A stretch of 64,000 nucleotides of DNA from Vibrio pomeroyi (GTDB lineage: Bacteria; Pseudomonadota; Gammaproteobacteria; Enterobacterales; Vibrionaceae): positions 806,001-870,000 of the forward strand of contig CP090854.1 in the NCBI GenBank assembly GCA_041879425.1, in the 5' to 3' direction. Numbering within the stretch: the stretch's first letter is position 1; the number at the start of each line of letters is the position of its first letter. Positions 18,593-29,116 of the stretch are shown piece after piece. The notes beneath the pieces are model-generated. The model ran no database searches. It was not told where the DNA came from and saw nothing but the letters and a program-made list of their open reading frames with translations. The position numbers were made by a program, and so were the translations under genes.

Positions 18593-19369
18593 ATGAAAAG
18601 CAATGTATTTATGAAAAATAATGTATTAATTGCATCACTAACAGCGGTTATTGCTGTTGTGAGCCTGCCAACGTTTGCAGCGCAGTGTCGAGTTGATTTG
18701 AAGAATGAATTACGAATCGATGACCAGAAAGTCGAAATCCATCAGGTGAATGGCGATACTGCGGTCTTCGATGAAAACAATGACCTCTATATCCATGGCG
18801 AGAAAGTTGAGCTCGATGCTGACCAACAAGCCGCGATAGAGAAGTATCGTGACAGCATGAGTGAGTATTTACCTCGCGCAAAGCAAATGGCTAACGAGAG
18901 CTTAGCATTAGCCAATGACGTTATTGATGATATTGCCGCTAGCCTAGATTCGCCTGAGTCGTTTGATAATGTAAAAGAGTCAATGAAGACGTATTTTGCT
19001 GAACTGGAGGCGCGTTACTACAAAGGTGGTGAGCTAGTACTACCAGCAGACAGTTTCGACTCGATGGCCAATGGCTGGTCTGAAGATTTCGAGAAAGCTA
19101 AGGAGATCTTTAACCAAGAGTTTATCTCGAGTGCTTTCAATGCGATGTCTGAAAAGATGAAGCAAGAGGGTGGGCTAAACCTGACTGAACTGGCCGACAG
19201 CATGGCGGATCTCAAGCTTAAAGTTGAAGAGCGAATGAAGGAACATGCTCAGCAAATGCAAGAAGAAGGCACTGAGTTCTGTGATTCACTTGATGAGATG
19301 GCAGAACAAGAGCAAGAACTGCATGAAATCATTCCGAACCTGAAAGATTACCAAGTATTCACGATTTAA
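18593..19369 (+). CDS. yggN: YggN-like periplasmic protein (DUF2884)
   Basis: A 258-residue exported protein. It has a signal peptide (LIASLTAVIAVVSLPTFA, cleavage before AQC), then a short beta part with QCRVDLKNELRI and NNDLYIHGEKVEL, then a long helical region with heavy Glu/Lys/Met content, probably coiled coil. This is the layout of the YggN family (DUF2884). Function unknown. AGAGGA lies 6 bp before ATG 18593; a second ATG seven codons in could also start it. Followed by a terminator. Confidence 0.75.
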   Translation: MKSNVFMKNNVLIASLTAVIAVVSLPTFAAQCRVDLKNELRIDDQKVEIHQVNGDTAVFDENNDLYIHGEKVELDADQQAAIEKYRDSMSEYLPRAKQMANESLALANDVIDDIAASLDSPESFDNVKESMKTYFAELEARYYKGGELVLPADSFDSMANGWSEDFEKAKEIFNQEFISSAFNAMSEKMKQEGGLNLTELADSMADLKLKVEERMKEHAQQMQEEGTEFCDSLDEMAEQEQELHEIIPNLKDYQVFTI

Positions 19370-19391
19370 TTCGAGTCTAGTGATGAATAGC

Positions 19392-19416
19392 AAGAGCACC
19401 AGTTGGTGCTCTTTTT
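19392..19416 (+). terminator. Terminator of the yggN-like gene
   Basis: Hairpin AAGAGCACC-AGTT-GGTGCTCTT with a T run. Confidence 0.85.
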
Positions 19417-19645
19417 GTTTGTATTGTTCACTCAATGATAAGTATCAATTTTGCGGCTGGAATCTGTTGATAATCCTTTGGTGTCTGTAGTTGAAAAACT
19501 ATCGAACTGGGTTGTTGTTAATTTTGTGGTTCTAAATAGCGTATTGATTGTAAAAATTAGAGAATTGCTCATTTATTGGTTGTGTCTATCATTGCTTTTG
19601 ATTATTGTACTTCTCAACTAGTTCACTGATTTTTATGCGGGCAAT

Positions 19646-21007
19646 ATGGACCAACAATCTTCCTCTTCAAGAGAGCTATTTAGTTCTCGTTTGGGTTTTA
19701 TTTTAGCAGCGGCTGGTGCAGCTGTTGGTTTGGGTAATATTTGGGGCTTCCCAACTCAAGTTGCGAGCAATGGCGGTGGTGCTTTTCTGCTTGTTTACCT
19801 AATCATGATCTTCGTGGTTGCTTTCCCTATGCTGGTGGTTGAGATGGCTATCGGCCGCCACGGCCAAGCGAACCCAGTCGATAGTATGCGTTCACTAACG
19901 GCTAACCCGCTAGGCAAGAAAGTCGGTGAATTTGTTGGTTGGATTGGTCTCAGTGTTCCAAGCGCAGTATTAGCGTTTTATAGCATTGTCGGCGGTTGGT
20001 TGATCTGCTTCCTAATCGGCGCTGTTGCAGATCTGATTGGCCTAGAGGCGATTGCGGATTGGTTTAAAGGCTTCAGCGTTGAGCGTAATGTCTTTGGTAC
20101 AGTTGCGTTCTACGTACTGACAATTTTGATTGTACAGGGCGGTGTTAAGCAAGGTATCGAGAAGTGGTCGACGCGCTTAATGCCGGCACTGTTTGTATTG
20201 TTCGGCCTATTGTTTGTCTACATCATGACGCAAGCTGGCGCGATGGAAGGCTTAAAACATTACCTAGTGCCAGACTTTGAGAAAGTGTGGGATAGAAAGC
20301 TGATTCTAGCAGCGATGGGACAAGGCTTCTTCTCGCTAACCATTGGTGGCTGTTCAATGTTGGTTTATGGCTCTTACTTAAGTAAGAAAGAGAACCTGCC
20401 AAAAATGGCGATGAACGTAACCTTGGTTGATACTGCTGTTGCCTTTATTGCGGGCCTAGTGGTTATGCCTGCGATGTTTGTTGCGATGCAAAAAGGCGTT
20501 CAAATCTACGCAGAAGATGGCTCGCTGTTAAGTTCTGACACGCTAGTGTTTACAGTTCTGCCTTTGATGTTTGATAGCTTAGGTGTGCTTGGTCAGATCT
20601 TTGCGATTGTTTTCTTCTTGTTGCTAACGATTGCCGCACTGACTTCTTCTATCTCAATGCTAGAAGGCCCGGTAGCGCTAGTGAGTGAGCGCTTCAATAC
20701 CAGAAGAACGCCAACAAGTTGGGTGATTGGTGGTGCTATCGCACTGTTCAGTGTGGTAATTGTTTACAACTTTGCTGCGATGTTTGGCATGGTGGCGATG
20801 ATAGCGACTCAATACCTTCAACCGATCGCCGCATTGATGTTCTGTCTGTTTGGTGGTTGGGTGTGGAGCCGAGCTTCAAAAGTGAAAGAGCTTGAGCAAG
20901 GTTGCCCTGATTTTCAGCTTGGCTGGTTTGGTAAGGTTTGGCCGATGTATGTGAAGTTCGTGTGCCCAATCTTAGTCGCAACGGTAATCTGGGCTTCTTT
21001 CGGTTAA
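19646..21007 (+). CDS. Na+-dependent transporter, SNF/NSS family
   Basis: A 453-residue membrane protein of the neurotransmitter:sodium symporter family with about 11-12 helices. The N-terminal signature SRLGFILAAAGAAVGLGNIWGFP (key residues Arg, Gly-Leu-Gly-Asn, Trp) marks helix 1 with its unwound Na+ and substrate site. Helix 3 WIGLSVPSAVLAFYSIVGGW and helix 6 region GQGFFSLTIGGCSMLVYGSYL are also typical. Bacterial members import amino acids such as tryptophan, tyrosine or leucine; the substrate is not predictable here. Na+ dependence fits a marine host whose respiration makes a Na+ gradient through Na+-NQR. The 276-bp region upstream holds the yggN terminator and AT-rich DNA. Confidence 0.88.
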   Translation: MDQQSSSSRELFSSRLGFILAAAGAAVGLGNIWGFPTQVASNGGGAFLLVYLIMIFVVAFPMLVVEMAIGRHGQANPVDSMRSLTANPLGKKVGEFVGWIGLSVPSAVLAFYSIVGGWLICFLIGAVADLIGLEAIADWFKGFSVERNVFGTVAFYVLTILIVQGGVKQGIEKWSTRLMPALFVLFGLLFVYIMTQAGAMEGLKHYLVPDFEKVWDRKLILAAMGQGFFSLTIGGCSMLVYGSYLSKKENLPKMAMNVTLVDTAVAFIAGLVVMPAMFVAMQKGVQIYAEDGSLLSSDTLVFTVLPLMFDSLGVLGQIFAIVFFLLLTIAALTSSISMLEGPVALVSERFNTRRTPTSWVIGGAIALFSVVIVYNFAAMFGMVAMIATQYLQPIAALMFCLFGGWVWSRASKVKELEQGCPDFQLGWFGKVWPMYVKFVCPILVATVIWASFG

Positions 21008-21040
21008 TTGGCCATAATTGTTCACTCGTCTTAATTTAAC

Positions 21041-21067
21041 AAAGCCGCTCTCTTAGAGCGGCTTTGT
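21041..21067 (+). terminator. Terminator of the SNF transporter gene
   Basis: Perfect hairpin AAAGCCGCTC-TCTTA-GAGCGGCTTT followed by GTTGT. Confidence 0.8.
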
Positions 21068-21110
21068 TGTATAGGAACTATGGTGATGTAACGTGACGGT
21101 CTGTCGATAC

Positions 21111-21145
21111 TAAAAAGGCGCATACCCGAGGGGATGCGCCTTTAA
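21111..21145 (-). terminator. Terminator of lipB-lipA
   Basis: Stem AAAGGCGCAT / ATGCGCCTTT with a 10-nt loop and TTTTT on the minus strand. Confidence 0.82.
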
Positions 21146-21169
21146 AATAGAGGAGAGTTAAGTAATTGC

Positions 21170-22135
21170 TTACTTAATTTCCATACCTTGAGCTTGTAGA
21201 TCTGCGTGGTAAGAAGAACGTACAAACGGACCACATGCAGCGTGTGTGAAGCCAAGTTCAAGAGCAATCTCTTTCAGCTCGTCGAACTCTGAAGGTGGCA
21301 CGTAGCGCTCTACTGGCAAGTGGTGACGGCTTGGTGCTAGGTATTGACCTAATGTCAACATAGTTACACCGTGTTCGCGAAGATCTTTCAGTACTTGAAC
21401 GATCTCTTCTTTCGTCTCACCAAGGCCCATCATTACACCAGACTTTGTTGGGATATCTGGGTGCTGTTCTTTGAACTTCTTCAGTAGATCTAGAGACCAT
21501 TTGTAGTTCGCACCCGGGCGCGCTTTACGGTATAGGCGTGGCGCTGTCTCTAGGTTGTGGTTGAAAACATCTGGCGGGTTGTCTTTCATTAGGTCAAGCG
21601 CAACGTCCATACGACCGCGGAAGTCTGGTACCAGTGTTTCGATACGAATATTTGGGTTTAGCTCGCGAATCTCACGGTTACAGTCAGCAAAGTGCTGAGC
21701 ACCGCCGTCACGCAAGTCATCGCGGTCAACTGAAGTGATTACCACGTACTTCAGCTTCATGTCTTTAATTGTCTTAGCCAGTTTCTTCGGCTCTTCTGCT
21801 TCAGGAGCAACTGGACGACCATGGGCAACATCACAGAACGGGCAGCGACGAGTACAGATAGCGCCAAGAATCATAAACGTTGCCGTACCGTGGTTGAAAC
21901 ACTCGGCTAGGTTAGGGCAAGACGCTTCTTCACAAACTGAGTGCAGGTTGTTTTTGCGCATTGCTGATTTGATTTCTTGGATACGATGGCTGTCTGAAGG
22001 AAGTTTAATCTTCATCCATTCAGGCTTACGTAGAACTTCTTTCTGTTCAGCAGGCATATTCTTTACGGGAATTAATGCCATTTTGTCAGCGTCACGATAT
22101 TTAACGCCTTTTTCCATTTGGATTGGTTTGCTCAT
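21170..22135 (-). CDS. lipA: Lipoyl synthase
   Basis: A 321-residue radical-SAM enzyme that inserts two sulfurs into the octanoyl chain on lipoate-dependent enzymes. Both Fe-S clusters are visible: the auxiliary CX4CX5C in [12 protein letters not shown] (about 67-78) and the radical-SAM CX3CX2C in CTRRCPFC (about 93-100). The C-terminal RSSYHA supplies the conserved Ser ligand of the auxiliary cluster. Length matches E. coli at 321. It lies 4 bp after lipB, so the octanoyl transfer and sulfur insertion steps are made together. Confidence 0.96.
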   Translation of the reverse strand: MSKPIQMEKGVKYRDADKMALIPVKNMPAEQKEVLRKPEWMKIKLPSDSHRIQEIKSAMRKNNLHSVCEEASCPNLAECFNHGTATFMILGAICTRRCPFCDVAHGRPVAPEAEEPKKLAKTIKDMKLKYVVITSVDRDDLRDGGAQHFADCNREIRELNPNIRIETLVPDFRGRMDVALDLMKDNPPDVFNHNLETAPRLYRKARPGANYKWSLDLLKKFKEQHPDIPTKSGVMMGLGETKEEIVQVLKDLREHGVTMLTLGQYLAPSRHHLPVERYVPPSEFDELKEIALELGFTHAACGPFVRSSYHADLQAQGMEIK

Positions 22136-22139
22136 GATT

Positions 22140-22799
22140 TTATGCTTCTGCTGTAATGTTACTGGTGGCTTGAATGTCTACTTGGTCATAGCCGAGTAGC
22201 TCTACGAGCTCTTGTATTAACTGTTGCTCAACGTTTTCTAGTTCACTTGGTCCGCCAAGTTGGCTGACCTGTGCCATTTCCATTCCTTGATAACCACATG
22301 GGTTAATACGTAGGAATGGAGACAGATCCATATCAACGTTAAGTGCTAGCCCATGGAACGAGCAGCCACGTCGAATACGCAATCCGAGTGAACAGATTTT
22401 CTTGCCATCGACATAAACACCAGGAGCGTCAGGTCGGGCAGCTGAATCTATATTGTAAGCTTTCAGAGTATTGATTACGAGGTTCTCGATATGAGTAACC
22501 AAATCACGTACTCCGAATTTCTTGCGGCGAATGTTAATCAGAAAGTAAGCAACTAACTGACCTGGGCCGTGATAAGTCACTTGGCCACCGCGATCGCTTT
22601 GTATCACAGGGATATCACCGGCATTTAAAACATGCTCAGCTTTGCCTGCTTGTCCTTGAGTGAAGACAGGGTTGTGTTCAACCAACCAAACTTGGTCTAC
22701 GTCTTCTTCCGTGCGTTCGTCTGTGAACTTATGCATGGCTTTCCATACAGGTTCATAATCCTGACGGCCTAATTTTTTTACGATTAGCTTATTTTGCAA
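22140..22799 (-). CDS. lipB: Octanoyl-[ACP]:protein octanoyltransferase
   Basis: A 219-residue LipB that moves octanoate from ACP to lipoyl domains, the step before LipA. Signature [19 protein letters not shown] (about 70-88) is present with the catalytic Lys in [23 protein letters not shown] and the active-site Cys in INPCGYQG (about 169). Start at 22799 ([19 protein letters not shown]) fits homologs. First gene of lipB-lipA; ybeD lies upstream behind a terminator. Confidence 0.96.
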   Translation of the reverse strand: MQNKLIVKKLGRQDYEPVWKAMHKFTDERTEEDVDQVWLVEHNPVFTQGQAGKAEHVLNAGDIPVIQSDRGGQVTYHGPGQLVAYFLINIRRKKFGVRDLVTHIENLVINTLKAYNIDSAARPDAPGVYVDGKKICSLGLRIRRGCSFHGLALNVDMDLSPFLRINPCGYQGMEMAQVSQLGGPSELENVEQQLIQELVELLGYDQVDIQATSNITAEA

Positions 22800-22950
22800 A
22801 GCGGCACTCCCTCAAGGATTAATAAAGTGAACGCATTATAAACGCGAAACATGATTCTAACTACAGACGGACTGCAAGGTTTTTCAACTTTCTTTGTATT
22901 TATTTAAAATTAAGTTGAATGAATTTGGTGTCGATACTGTGCTTTAAACA

Positions 22951-22978
22951 AAAACAGCGGCAATAAGCCGCTGTTTTT
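22951..22978 (-). terminator. Terminator downstream of ybeD
   Basis: Perfect 11-bp stem AAAACAGCGGC / GCCGCTGTTTT with a 5-nt loop and T runs on both strands. Confidence 0.85.
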
Positions 22979-22994
22979 CATGCGTAATCGAAGA

Positions 22995-23270
22995 TTACAG
23001 AACCATACGAACGATTTCGATCTCGCCCAGTTCTTTGTATAGTGTTTCTACCTGCTCAATTGACGTCGCAGTAATATTGATAGAAACAGAGTGGTAGTTA
23101 CCTTTCGCACTCGGTTTTAGCGTTGGGCTGTAGTCACCAGGAGCATGACGCTGGATCACTTCTAGTACTAGCTCAGTCAGTTCTGGCTTAGCGTGGCCCA
23201 TTACTTTGTAAGTGAATGAACAAGGGAACTCTAAGAGGTCTTTTAGTTTTGCATCAGAATTGATGTTCAT
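22995..23270 (-). CDS. ybeD: YbeD-family protein (UPF0250/DUF493)
   Basis: A 91-residue protein very like E. coli YbeD (87 residues): [38 protein letters not shown] and the C-terminal EIVRMVL are all present. ACT-like fold by family knowledge; function unsettled. The start is ATG 23270 (MNINSDAKL), with GGAGC 4-8 bp upstream; a longer frame to 23342 has no family match. The gene keeps the usual place next to dacA and lipB. Confidence 0.9.
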   Translation of the reverse strand: MNINSDAKLKDLLEFPCSFTYKVMGHAKPELTELVLEVIQRHAPGDYSPTLKPSAKGNYHSVSINITATSIEQVETLYKELGEIEIVRMVL

Positions 23271-23393
23271 GATTAGCTCCAAAAGGCTAGACTCTCGCAA
23301 ATTGGCGATAGTCGATAAAAAGCGTGTTCGGTCTACAGACACGAGTAATAAGGCGGAATATTACGTGTAAATATCACCGAACTCAAGATCAAC

Positions 23394-23415
23394 AAAAGCC
23401 GCACATGGCGGCTTT
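23394..23415 (-). terminator. Terminator downstream of dacA
   Basis: Hairpin AAAGCCGC / GCGGCTTT with a 5-nt loop followed on the minus strand by TTTTG. It lies about 90 bp after the dacA stop. Confidence 0.6.
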
Positions 23416-23504
23416 GGTTTCGTTAATGAGTAAATAATGAACTTACTCATTAGGTTAGCTTTCCGATAAGCTTAGGTTTTGTTTAGGACAAACCTTTTAC
23501 TTAC

Positions 23505-24686
23505 TTAGAATAAGCCTTTGAACAGCAGTACTAGGTAATCCCACAGACGGCTAAATAGGCTGCCTTGGTCTACGTCTTCAAGTGCTAGTAGCGGGTATTC
23601 CGCAACATCTTCACCATCAACTTGGTAGAATAGTTTACCAACCACATCGCCTTTGCTGATTGGCGCTTCTAGCTCTTTCTCAAGTACAAAGCTTGCTTTT
23701 AGGTTCTTAGCTTGGCCACGAGGTAGAGTTACGAAAGTATCTTCGTCGACACCTAGTGCAACAGTGTCCTTGCTACCCATCCAGATTTTCTCTTCTACGA
23801 AGGTTTCACCAGCTGTGTGCGGTGCCACTGTTTCGAAGAAACGGAAACCGTAGCTAAGAAGCTTTTTGCTTTCTGTTTTACGAGCGTTCGCATTCTTAGT
23901 ACCCATTACAACCGCAACTAGGCGCATTTTACCTTCTGTTGCTGAGCTTACTAGGCTGTAACCTGCGTTGCTTGTATGACCAGTTTTGATGCCGTCAACG
24001 TTCATGCTCTTATCCCACAACAGACCGTTACGGTTGTATTGGGTGATGCCGTTGTAAGTGAATTTTTTCTCTGAGTAGATACGGTACTCATCAGGAACGT
24101 CGCGAATTAGCGCCTGACCAAGTAGCGCCATATCGTAAGGCGTTGAGTATAGGTTCGGGTTGTCTAGACCGTGCACGTTAGCAAAGTGCGTGTCTTTCAT
24201 GCCGATAGAGCTTGCCCAAGCGTTCATTAGGTCAACGAATGCATCTTCAGAGCCAGCAATGTGTTCAGCCATTGCAACACAAGCATCGTTACCTGATTGA
24301 ATGATGATACCGCGGTTTAGTTCTTCAACTTTAACCGTTGTACCTACTTCAACGAACATCTTAGATGAATCTGGGAAGTTTTTAGCCCAAGCATTTTCAC
24401 TGATTACAACATCGTCGTTTAGGTTGATGTTGCCACGATCAAGCTCTTGGCCGATCACGTAGCTCGTCATCATCTTGGTTAAACTTGCTGGAGAAAGTTG
24501 AGTATTCATCTCTTTCTCTGCTAGTACTTTGCCTGAATGGTAATCCATCAGAACAAAACCTTTAGCGGCGATTTGAGGTGCATCAGGAACAACAATAGGA
24601 GCGGCGAATGACGATGTAGCTATCGTTGCAGAAAGCGCAACAGAAGTAGCAAAAATCGATTTAACAAGTTTATTAGATTTAATCAT
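23505..24686 (-). CDS. dacA: D-alanyl-D-alanine carboxypeptidase (PBP5/6 type)
   Basis: A 393-residue low-molecular-mass penicillin-binding protein that removes the terminal D-Ala of peptidoglycan stem peptides. It has a signal peptide (ATSVALSATIATSSFA), catalytic SxxK in PASLTKM (about 67-73), SxN in SGND (about 132), and KTG in GIKTGHTSNAG (about 236). The PBP5-C beta domain follows (about 290-375), and the C-terminal helix SRLWDYLVLLFKGLF is an amphipathic membrane anchor. Neighbours rlpA, rodA and mrdA also act on the wall. Confidence 0.95.
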   Translation of the reverse strand: MIKSNKLVKSIFATSVALSATIATSSFAAPIVVPDAPQIAAKGFVLMDYHSGKVLAEKEMNTQLSPASLTKMMTSYVIGQELDRGNINLNDDVVISENAWAKNFPDSSKMFVEVGTTVKVEELNRGIIIQSGNDACVAMAEHIAGSEDAFVDLMNAWASSIGMKDTHFANVHGLDNPNLYSTPYDMALLGQALIRDVPDEYRIYSEKKFTYNGITQYNRNGLLWDKSMNVDGIKTGHTSNAGYSLVSSATEGKMRLVAVVMGTKNANARKTESKKLLSYGFRFFETVAPHTAGETFVEEKIWMGSKDTVALGVDEDTFVTLPRGQAKNLKASFVLEKELEAPISKGDVVGKLFYQVDGEDVAEYPLLALEDVDQGSLFSRLWDYLVLLFKGLF

Positions 24687-24779
24687 TTTGAATGCAATTA
24701 TTTGGTGAACTATTCATATATTAACAGAATCACTCTGTCACACCAGAGCGCTGATTACCAGAAGTAACTGTTAGATTAA

Positions 24780-25619
24780 TTAGCGAGTTAGGGTGTGTTT
24801 TTTTATATAAGCTGACGGGTAACCCATTAGCTTAACTTGTTCTAATTTCTCTTGAGTCAGAGCATAGTCATGAAATGGCCCAAGCATCAGACGGTAGTTG
24901 TCATCATTTGGCTGCAAGAACGTTGCTACTTCTAGCTTTTCGCTTAGATCTTTGGCCAACTTCTCTGTTCTATCTTCATGTGGAGATGTGGCAACTTGAA
25001 TAATAAAATGCGGCAAAGCGGCCTTTTTCTTAGCGTCGGTTGGCATAGCTACAGTAATGACTTCTATCTCAACATTTGCAGTGCCAGTTCTTAATACATC
25101 GAGCTTGTAAGCCGCCGCATAACTAAGGTCAATGATTCGGCCTTCGTGGAATGGGCCGCGGTCATTGATACGAACAATCGTGGTTTTGTTGTTGTCGGTA
25201 TTGGTCACTTTTACATAGCTTGGAATCGGCAATGTTTTGTGCGCTGCAGACATCGAATACATGTCGTAAATCTCTCCATTTGAGGTTAAATGGCCATGAA
25301 ATTTCTTACCGTACCAAGATGCTTTTCCTTTCTCGGTAAATCCTTCCGTCTCTTTTACAATCTTGTAGTCTTCACCGCGCAGTGTGTAGTTATTGTTACC
25401 ACCCAAACTGTAAGGTTCATACTGTGGGTGAGCATCTTCTAAATGCTCTACCGAGATAGGTGCGTCTGGCGCAATATCTGAATCAATATCGTAGCGGCCC
25501 GTTGGTTGCTGTGAAGAACAACCATTGATGAAAACAACTAGCCCAACAATAGAGAGGATTTTTTTAATTGGCAGCTCATCAATCAAGGATGCTTTTTTTG
25601 AAAACGTTGTAATAGACAT
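24780..25619 (-). CDS. rlpA: RlpA septal ring lytic transglycosylase (lipoprotein)
   Basis: A 279-residue protein with a lipoprotein signal (VGLVVFINGC, Cys about 34, preceded by a rather long n-region), a double-psi beta-barrel domain (about 95-185) with KASWYGKKFHGHLTSNGEIYDM and VRINDRGPFHEGRIIDLSYAAA, including the conserved Asp of NDRGPF, and a C-terminal SPOR-like domain (about 205-275, FIIQVATSPHEDRTEKLAKDL) that binds denuded glycan at the septum. It lies directly after rodA in the cell-elongation cluster. Confidence 0.93.
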   Translation of the reverse strand: MSITTFSKKASLIDELPIKKILSIVGLVVFINGCSSQQPTGRYDIDSDIAPDAPISVEHLEDAHPQYEPYSLGGNNNYTLRGEDYKIVKETEGFTEKGKASWYGKKFHGHLTSNGEIYDMYSMSAAHKTLPIPSYVKVTNTDNNKTTIVRINDRGPFHEGRIIDLSYAAAYKLDVLRTGTANVEIEVITVAMPTDAKKKAALPHFIIQVATSPHEDRTEKLAKDLSEKLEVATFLQPNDDNYRLMLGPFHDYALTQEKLEQVKLMGYPSAYIKKHTLTR

Positions 25620-25622
25620 CGA

Positions 25623-26744
25623 TTAGGTCGCCTTTGAGAATGCTTTTCTGTGTGTGTGGATCGACATTAAAATACCAAAACCAGCCATAAGGGTAACCAT
25701 TGAGGTACCACCATAACTGACCAGAGGAAGAGGGACACCTACAACTGGTAGGATGCCGCTTACCATGCCAATGTTTACAAAAATATAGACGAAGAAGCTC
25801 AGTACAATACTGCCTCCCATCATTCGGCCAAAAGCCGTTTGAGCTTGGCTAGCCAGTACTAAACCGCGTCCAATAATAAACAGGTAGATAGCAAGCAAGA
25901 ACAAAATACCGATCATGCCCCATTCTTCGGCAATAACCGCAAAAATGAAGTCGGTGTGACGCTCTGGGATGAACTCCAGTTGAGATTGAGTACCTTGCAG
26001 CCAGCCTTTTCCTGATATACCACCAGAACCTATCGCAATCTTACTCTGAATGATGTGGTAGCCCGCACCTAATGGATCTGATTCAGGATCAAAAAGGGTT
26101 CTTACACGTACTTTTTGATATTCACGCATCAAGAAGAACCAAAGAATTGGTATGAACGCCCCAAGTGCTATCGCAGCACTGGCGATTATCTTCCAGCTAA
26201 TACCCGCTAGGAATATTACAAAGATACCCGACGCAGCGATAAGGATAGAGGTACCTAAATCGGGTTGCTTCGCGATTAAAATCGTCGGTACAAACACCAT
26301 CACTAGTGAGATCGCTAGCGTTTGGAAAGTTGGTGGTAGTGAGCGTTTACCGATAAATCGTGCCAGCATCAAAGGTACCGCCAGTTTCAACAACTCAGAG
26401 GGCTGGAATCGAATAAAGCCGAAGTTCAACCAACGTTGAGCACCCTTAGAAGCCTCACCAAAGAACAATACGCCCAATAGTAAGATGACACCGCCTGCAA
26501 ACAGCAGCGGAGCTAAGGTTTCGTAGGTCCGCGGTGAGATTTGCGCCAAGAAAATCATTACACCCAAAGACAGAGCCATACGCATCGCTTGGCGATCCAT
26601 CATCGCAAGGCTTTGTCCGCTTGCGCTGTACATGATTAATAAGGCAAAGCCCATTAAAACCAGAATGCCGAGTAATAATGGCAGATCGATATGTAGCCTT
26701 TCGAATAAGGCTCTATTTCGTCCAGTTGAGGGATCAAGTTTCAT
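25623..26744 (-). CDS. rodA: RodA, elongation-specific peptidoglycan glycosyltransferase
   Basis: A 373-residue SEDS protein with about 10 membrane helices that polymerises lipid II during rod elongation. Conserved segments: [27 protein letters not shown] (about 108-134), KQPDLGTSI with the catalytic Asp region, [17 protein letters not shown] (about 253), and the late [17 protein letters not shown] overlaps the mrdA stop by one base (TAATG), fitting its obligate partnership with PBP2. Also called mrdB. Confidence 0.96.
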   Translation of the reverse strand: MKLDPSTGRNRALFERLHIDLPLLLGILVLMGFALLIMYSASGQSLAMMDRQAMRMALSLGVMIFLAQISPRTYETLAPLLFAGGVILLLGVLFFGEASKGAQRWLNFGFIRFQPSELLKLAVPLMLARFIGKRSLPPTFQTLAISLVMVFVPTILIAKQPDLGTSILIAASGIFVIFLAGISWKIIASAAIALGAFIPILWFFLMREYQKVRVRTLFDPESDPLGAGYHIIQSKIAIGSGGISGKGWLQGTQSQLEFIPERHTDFIFAVIAEEWGMIGILFLLAIYLFIIGRGLVLASQAQTAFGRMMGGSIVLSFFVYIFVNIGMVSGILPVVGVPLPLVSYGGTSMVTLMAGFGILMSIHTHRKAFSKAT

Positions 26745-28636
26745 TATTTAATTGGCTCACTTTGATAATCTTCTGCAAGGATAATATGGTCTAAAATCCT
26801 TCTTACTACTGGGCCGCCGTTAGAAGAACCGCCACCTGCATTCTCTAGAACGATAGTCACGACGGCTTCAGGATCTTCAAAAGGCGCGTAACCCGTAAAG
26901 AGGGCATGATCGCGTAAGTGCTCTGCGATTTCGTCCGCGTTGTACTCTTCATCTTCTTTAAGGCCGAATACCTGCGCAGTACCAGATTTCCCCGCGGTTT
27001 GGTAAGACATCTTTTGGAATGAACGTCTTGCCGTGCCTTTTTTGCCGTGGTTAGCCAGCCTCATACCTTCCTGAGCGATATCCCAATACTTCTTCTTAAC
27101 CCCGGTTAACGGTGGGTAAGTTTCAATGTCGGACATGATTTGTTCATCGAATGGACGGCCATTATCAATGGTTGAACGCAGTAGGTGAGGTGCTGTTACT
27201 TCACCTTCATTGACTAATACAGAGGTTGCTTTCGCAATCTGCATTGGTGTTGCAGTCCAGTAGCCTTGGCCAATGCCAACAGGGATGGTGTCACCTTGAT
27301 ACCAAGGCACACGGTGTCTAGCCATCTTCCAATCACGAGTTGGCATATTGGCTTTGCTTTCTTCGTAGATATCGATGCCAGTATAATCACCGAAGCCGAA
27401 CATCATCATCCATTTAGATATGCGATCAATGCCGAGATCATAAGCAATTTGGTAAAAGAAGGTATCCACCGACTCTTCAATCGCTTTCTCTATATCCACG
27501 ACACCGTGTCCCCAACGTAACCAGTCACGGAATGGTCTCGTTTTTGAGTTTGGTATCTTCCAATAGCCTGGGTCATTACGGGTTGTGTTCGGCGTAATCA
27601 CACCTTCTTGCAGAGCAGCAACAGCAATGAATGGCTTGATCGTTGATGCTGGTGGATAAATACCTAGCGTGGCACGGTTAACCAAAGGGCGGTTTTTGTC
27701 TTGAAGTAGCGCGTTATAGCCTTTAGACGAGATACCATGTACGAATGCGTTTGGGTCGTAGCTTGGGCTCGATACCATGGCTAACACGCCATTGTCTTTT
27801 GGGTCGAGAACGATAGCTGAACCACGGCGGCCATCAAGTAACTTATGTACGTAAAGCTGTAGCTTGATATCTAAGTTGAGTACGATATCTTTGCCTGGAA
27901 CCGAAGGTACAAATTTGAGGGTACGAATCACTCGTCCACGGCTGTTAACTTCAACTTCTTGGTAGCCAGCTGTACCGTGCAACATGTCTTCGTAATAACG
28001 CTCAATACCCAGCTTACCGATATCACGAGTTGCTTGGTAATTGGCGTCTTTTTCTTCTCGCATCAAGCGCTGCATATCACGATCATTGATGCGCGATACG
28101 TAGCCAATCACATGAGTGAGCACATCGCCATAAGGGTAGAAACGCTTCAATGTTCCCGTAACCTCAACACCTGGGAATTTATGTTGATTTACAGAGAAAA
28201 CGGCAACTTGTTCTTCAGAGAGTTGATTAAGAATCGGTACCGATTTAAAGCGTCGTGAATTACGACGATCACGATTAAAGCGCTCGATACGTTCTGGCGG
28301 GATCTCGATTAATGCTTGCAGACGAGCAAGCGTGTCATCCATATCTTTGATTTTTTCGGGTATGATTTCTAGGTTGAAAACAGGACGGTTTTCGGCAAGA
28401 AGTACACCGTTGCGATCGTAAATCAAACCACGGTTAGGGGCGATTGGAACGACCTTGATACGGTTGTCGTTAGAACGAGTTTTATAGTCTTGGTATTGAT
28501 TGACCTGAATGTTGTACAGGTTAACAACCAACATCGACATCATGACTATGATCCCCGCAAACGCAACAAAAGCACGGCTAGTAAATAGTCGTGCTTCTGC
28601 TTTGTAATCACGGATTTGGCTACGTTTACGTAACAT
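26744..28636 (-). CDS. mrdA: Penicillin-binding protein 2
   Basis: A 630-residue class B PBP, the transpeptidase that works with RodA in the elongasome. One N-terminal membrane helix (about 26-48), a pedestal domain with [10 protein letters not shown] (about 74) and a transpeptidase domain with SxxK in PPASTIKPF (about 327-335), SxD in EESVDTFFY (about 386) and KSGT in TAGKSGTAQ (about 545). Length matches E. coli PBP2 at 633. Six bp after the rlmH stop; overlaps rodA. Confidence 0.96.
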   Translation of the reverse strand: MLRKRSQIRDYKAEARLFTSRAFVAFAGIIVMMSMLVVNLYNIQVNQYQDYKTRSNDNRIKVVPIAPNRGLIYDRNGVLLAENRPVFNLEIIPEKIKDMDDTLARLQALIEIPPERIERFNRDRRNSRRFKSVPILNQLSEEQVAVFSVNQHKFPGVEVTGTLKRFYPYGDVLTHVIGYVSRINDRDMQRLMREEKDANYQATRDIGKLGIERYYEDMLHGTAGYQEVEVNSRGRVIRTLKFVPSVPGKDIVLNLDIKLQLYVHKLLDGRRGSAIVLDPKDNGVLAMVSSPSYDPNAFVHGISSKGYNALLQDKNRPLVNRATLGIYPPASTIKPFIAVAALQEGVITPNTTRNDPGYWKIPNSKTRPFRDWLRWGHGVVDIEKAIEESVDTFFYQIAYDLGIDRISKWMMMFGFGDYTGIDIYEESKANMPTRDWKMARHRVPWYQGDTIPVGIGQGYWTATPMQIAKATSVLVNEGEVTAPHLLRSTIDNGRPFDEQIMSDIETYPPLTGVKKKYWDIAQEGMRLANHGKKGTARRSFQKMSYQTAGKSGTAQVFGLKEDEEYNADEIAEHLRDHALFTGYAPFEDPEAVVTIVLENAGGGSSNGGPVVRRILDHIILAEDYQSEPIK

Positions 28637-28642
28637 TAACGC

Positions 28643-29113
28643 TTATTCTCGATGATAAGGGTGGTTAGCAGTGATGCTCCAAGCTCGATACAAGCTTTCA
28701 GCCATGATAACGCGTACTAATGGGTGAGGGAGAGTAAGCGCAGACAGAGACCAACTTTGGTCTGCAGCCGCTTTACATGCAGGTGCTAATCCTTCAGGCC
28801 CGCCAATTAGGATAGATACGTCACGTCCATCCAGCTTCCAACTTTCTAATTGCTCAGCAAGTTGAGGTGTATCCCACTTTCTACCTGGGATATCGAGCGT
28901 GACAATACGGTTGCCTTTTGGAACTGCAGCCAGCATCGCTTCGCCTTCCTTTTGAAGAATGCGTGCAATATCGGCATTTTTACCGCGTTTTCCGGCAGTA
29001 ATTTCAATGAGCTCTAATGGCATATCGTGAGGGAAGCGGCGTTTGTATTCTTGAAACCCTTCTTCAACCCACTTTGGCATTTTTGTGCCAACTGCGATTA
29101 ACTGGATCTTCAA
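28643..29113 (-). CDS. rlmH: 23S rRNA pseudouridine-1915 N3-methyltransferase
   Basis: A 156-residue SPOUT methyltransferase that modifies position 1915 in helix 69 of 23S rRNA. Motifs: [24 protein letters not shown], the SAM knot [12 protein letters not shown] (about 103-114), [10 protein letters not shown] and the C-terminal [13 protein letters not shown]. The only start that gives the conserved N-terminus KIQLIAVG is a TTG at 29113, 3 bp after the rsfS stop, suggesting translational coupling. Alignment over full length makes the TTG start convincing. Confidence 0.95.
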   Translation of the reverse strand: MKIQLIAVGTKMPKWVEEGFQEYKRRFPHDMPLELIEITAGKRGKNADIARILQKEGEAMLAAVPKGNRIVTLDIPGRKWDTPQLAEQLESWKLDGRDVSILIGGPEGLAPACKAAADQSWSLSALTLPHPLVRVIMAESLYRAWSITANHPYHRE

Positions 29114-29116
29114 AGC

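Noticed and set aside
21735..22199. 154-codon plus-strand frame opposite lipA and the end of lipB
   Set aside because: Antisense shadow of two certain genes; no RBS or recognisable content.
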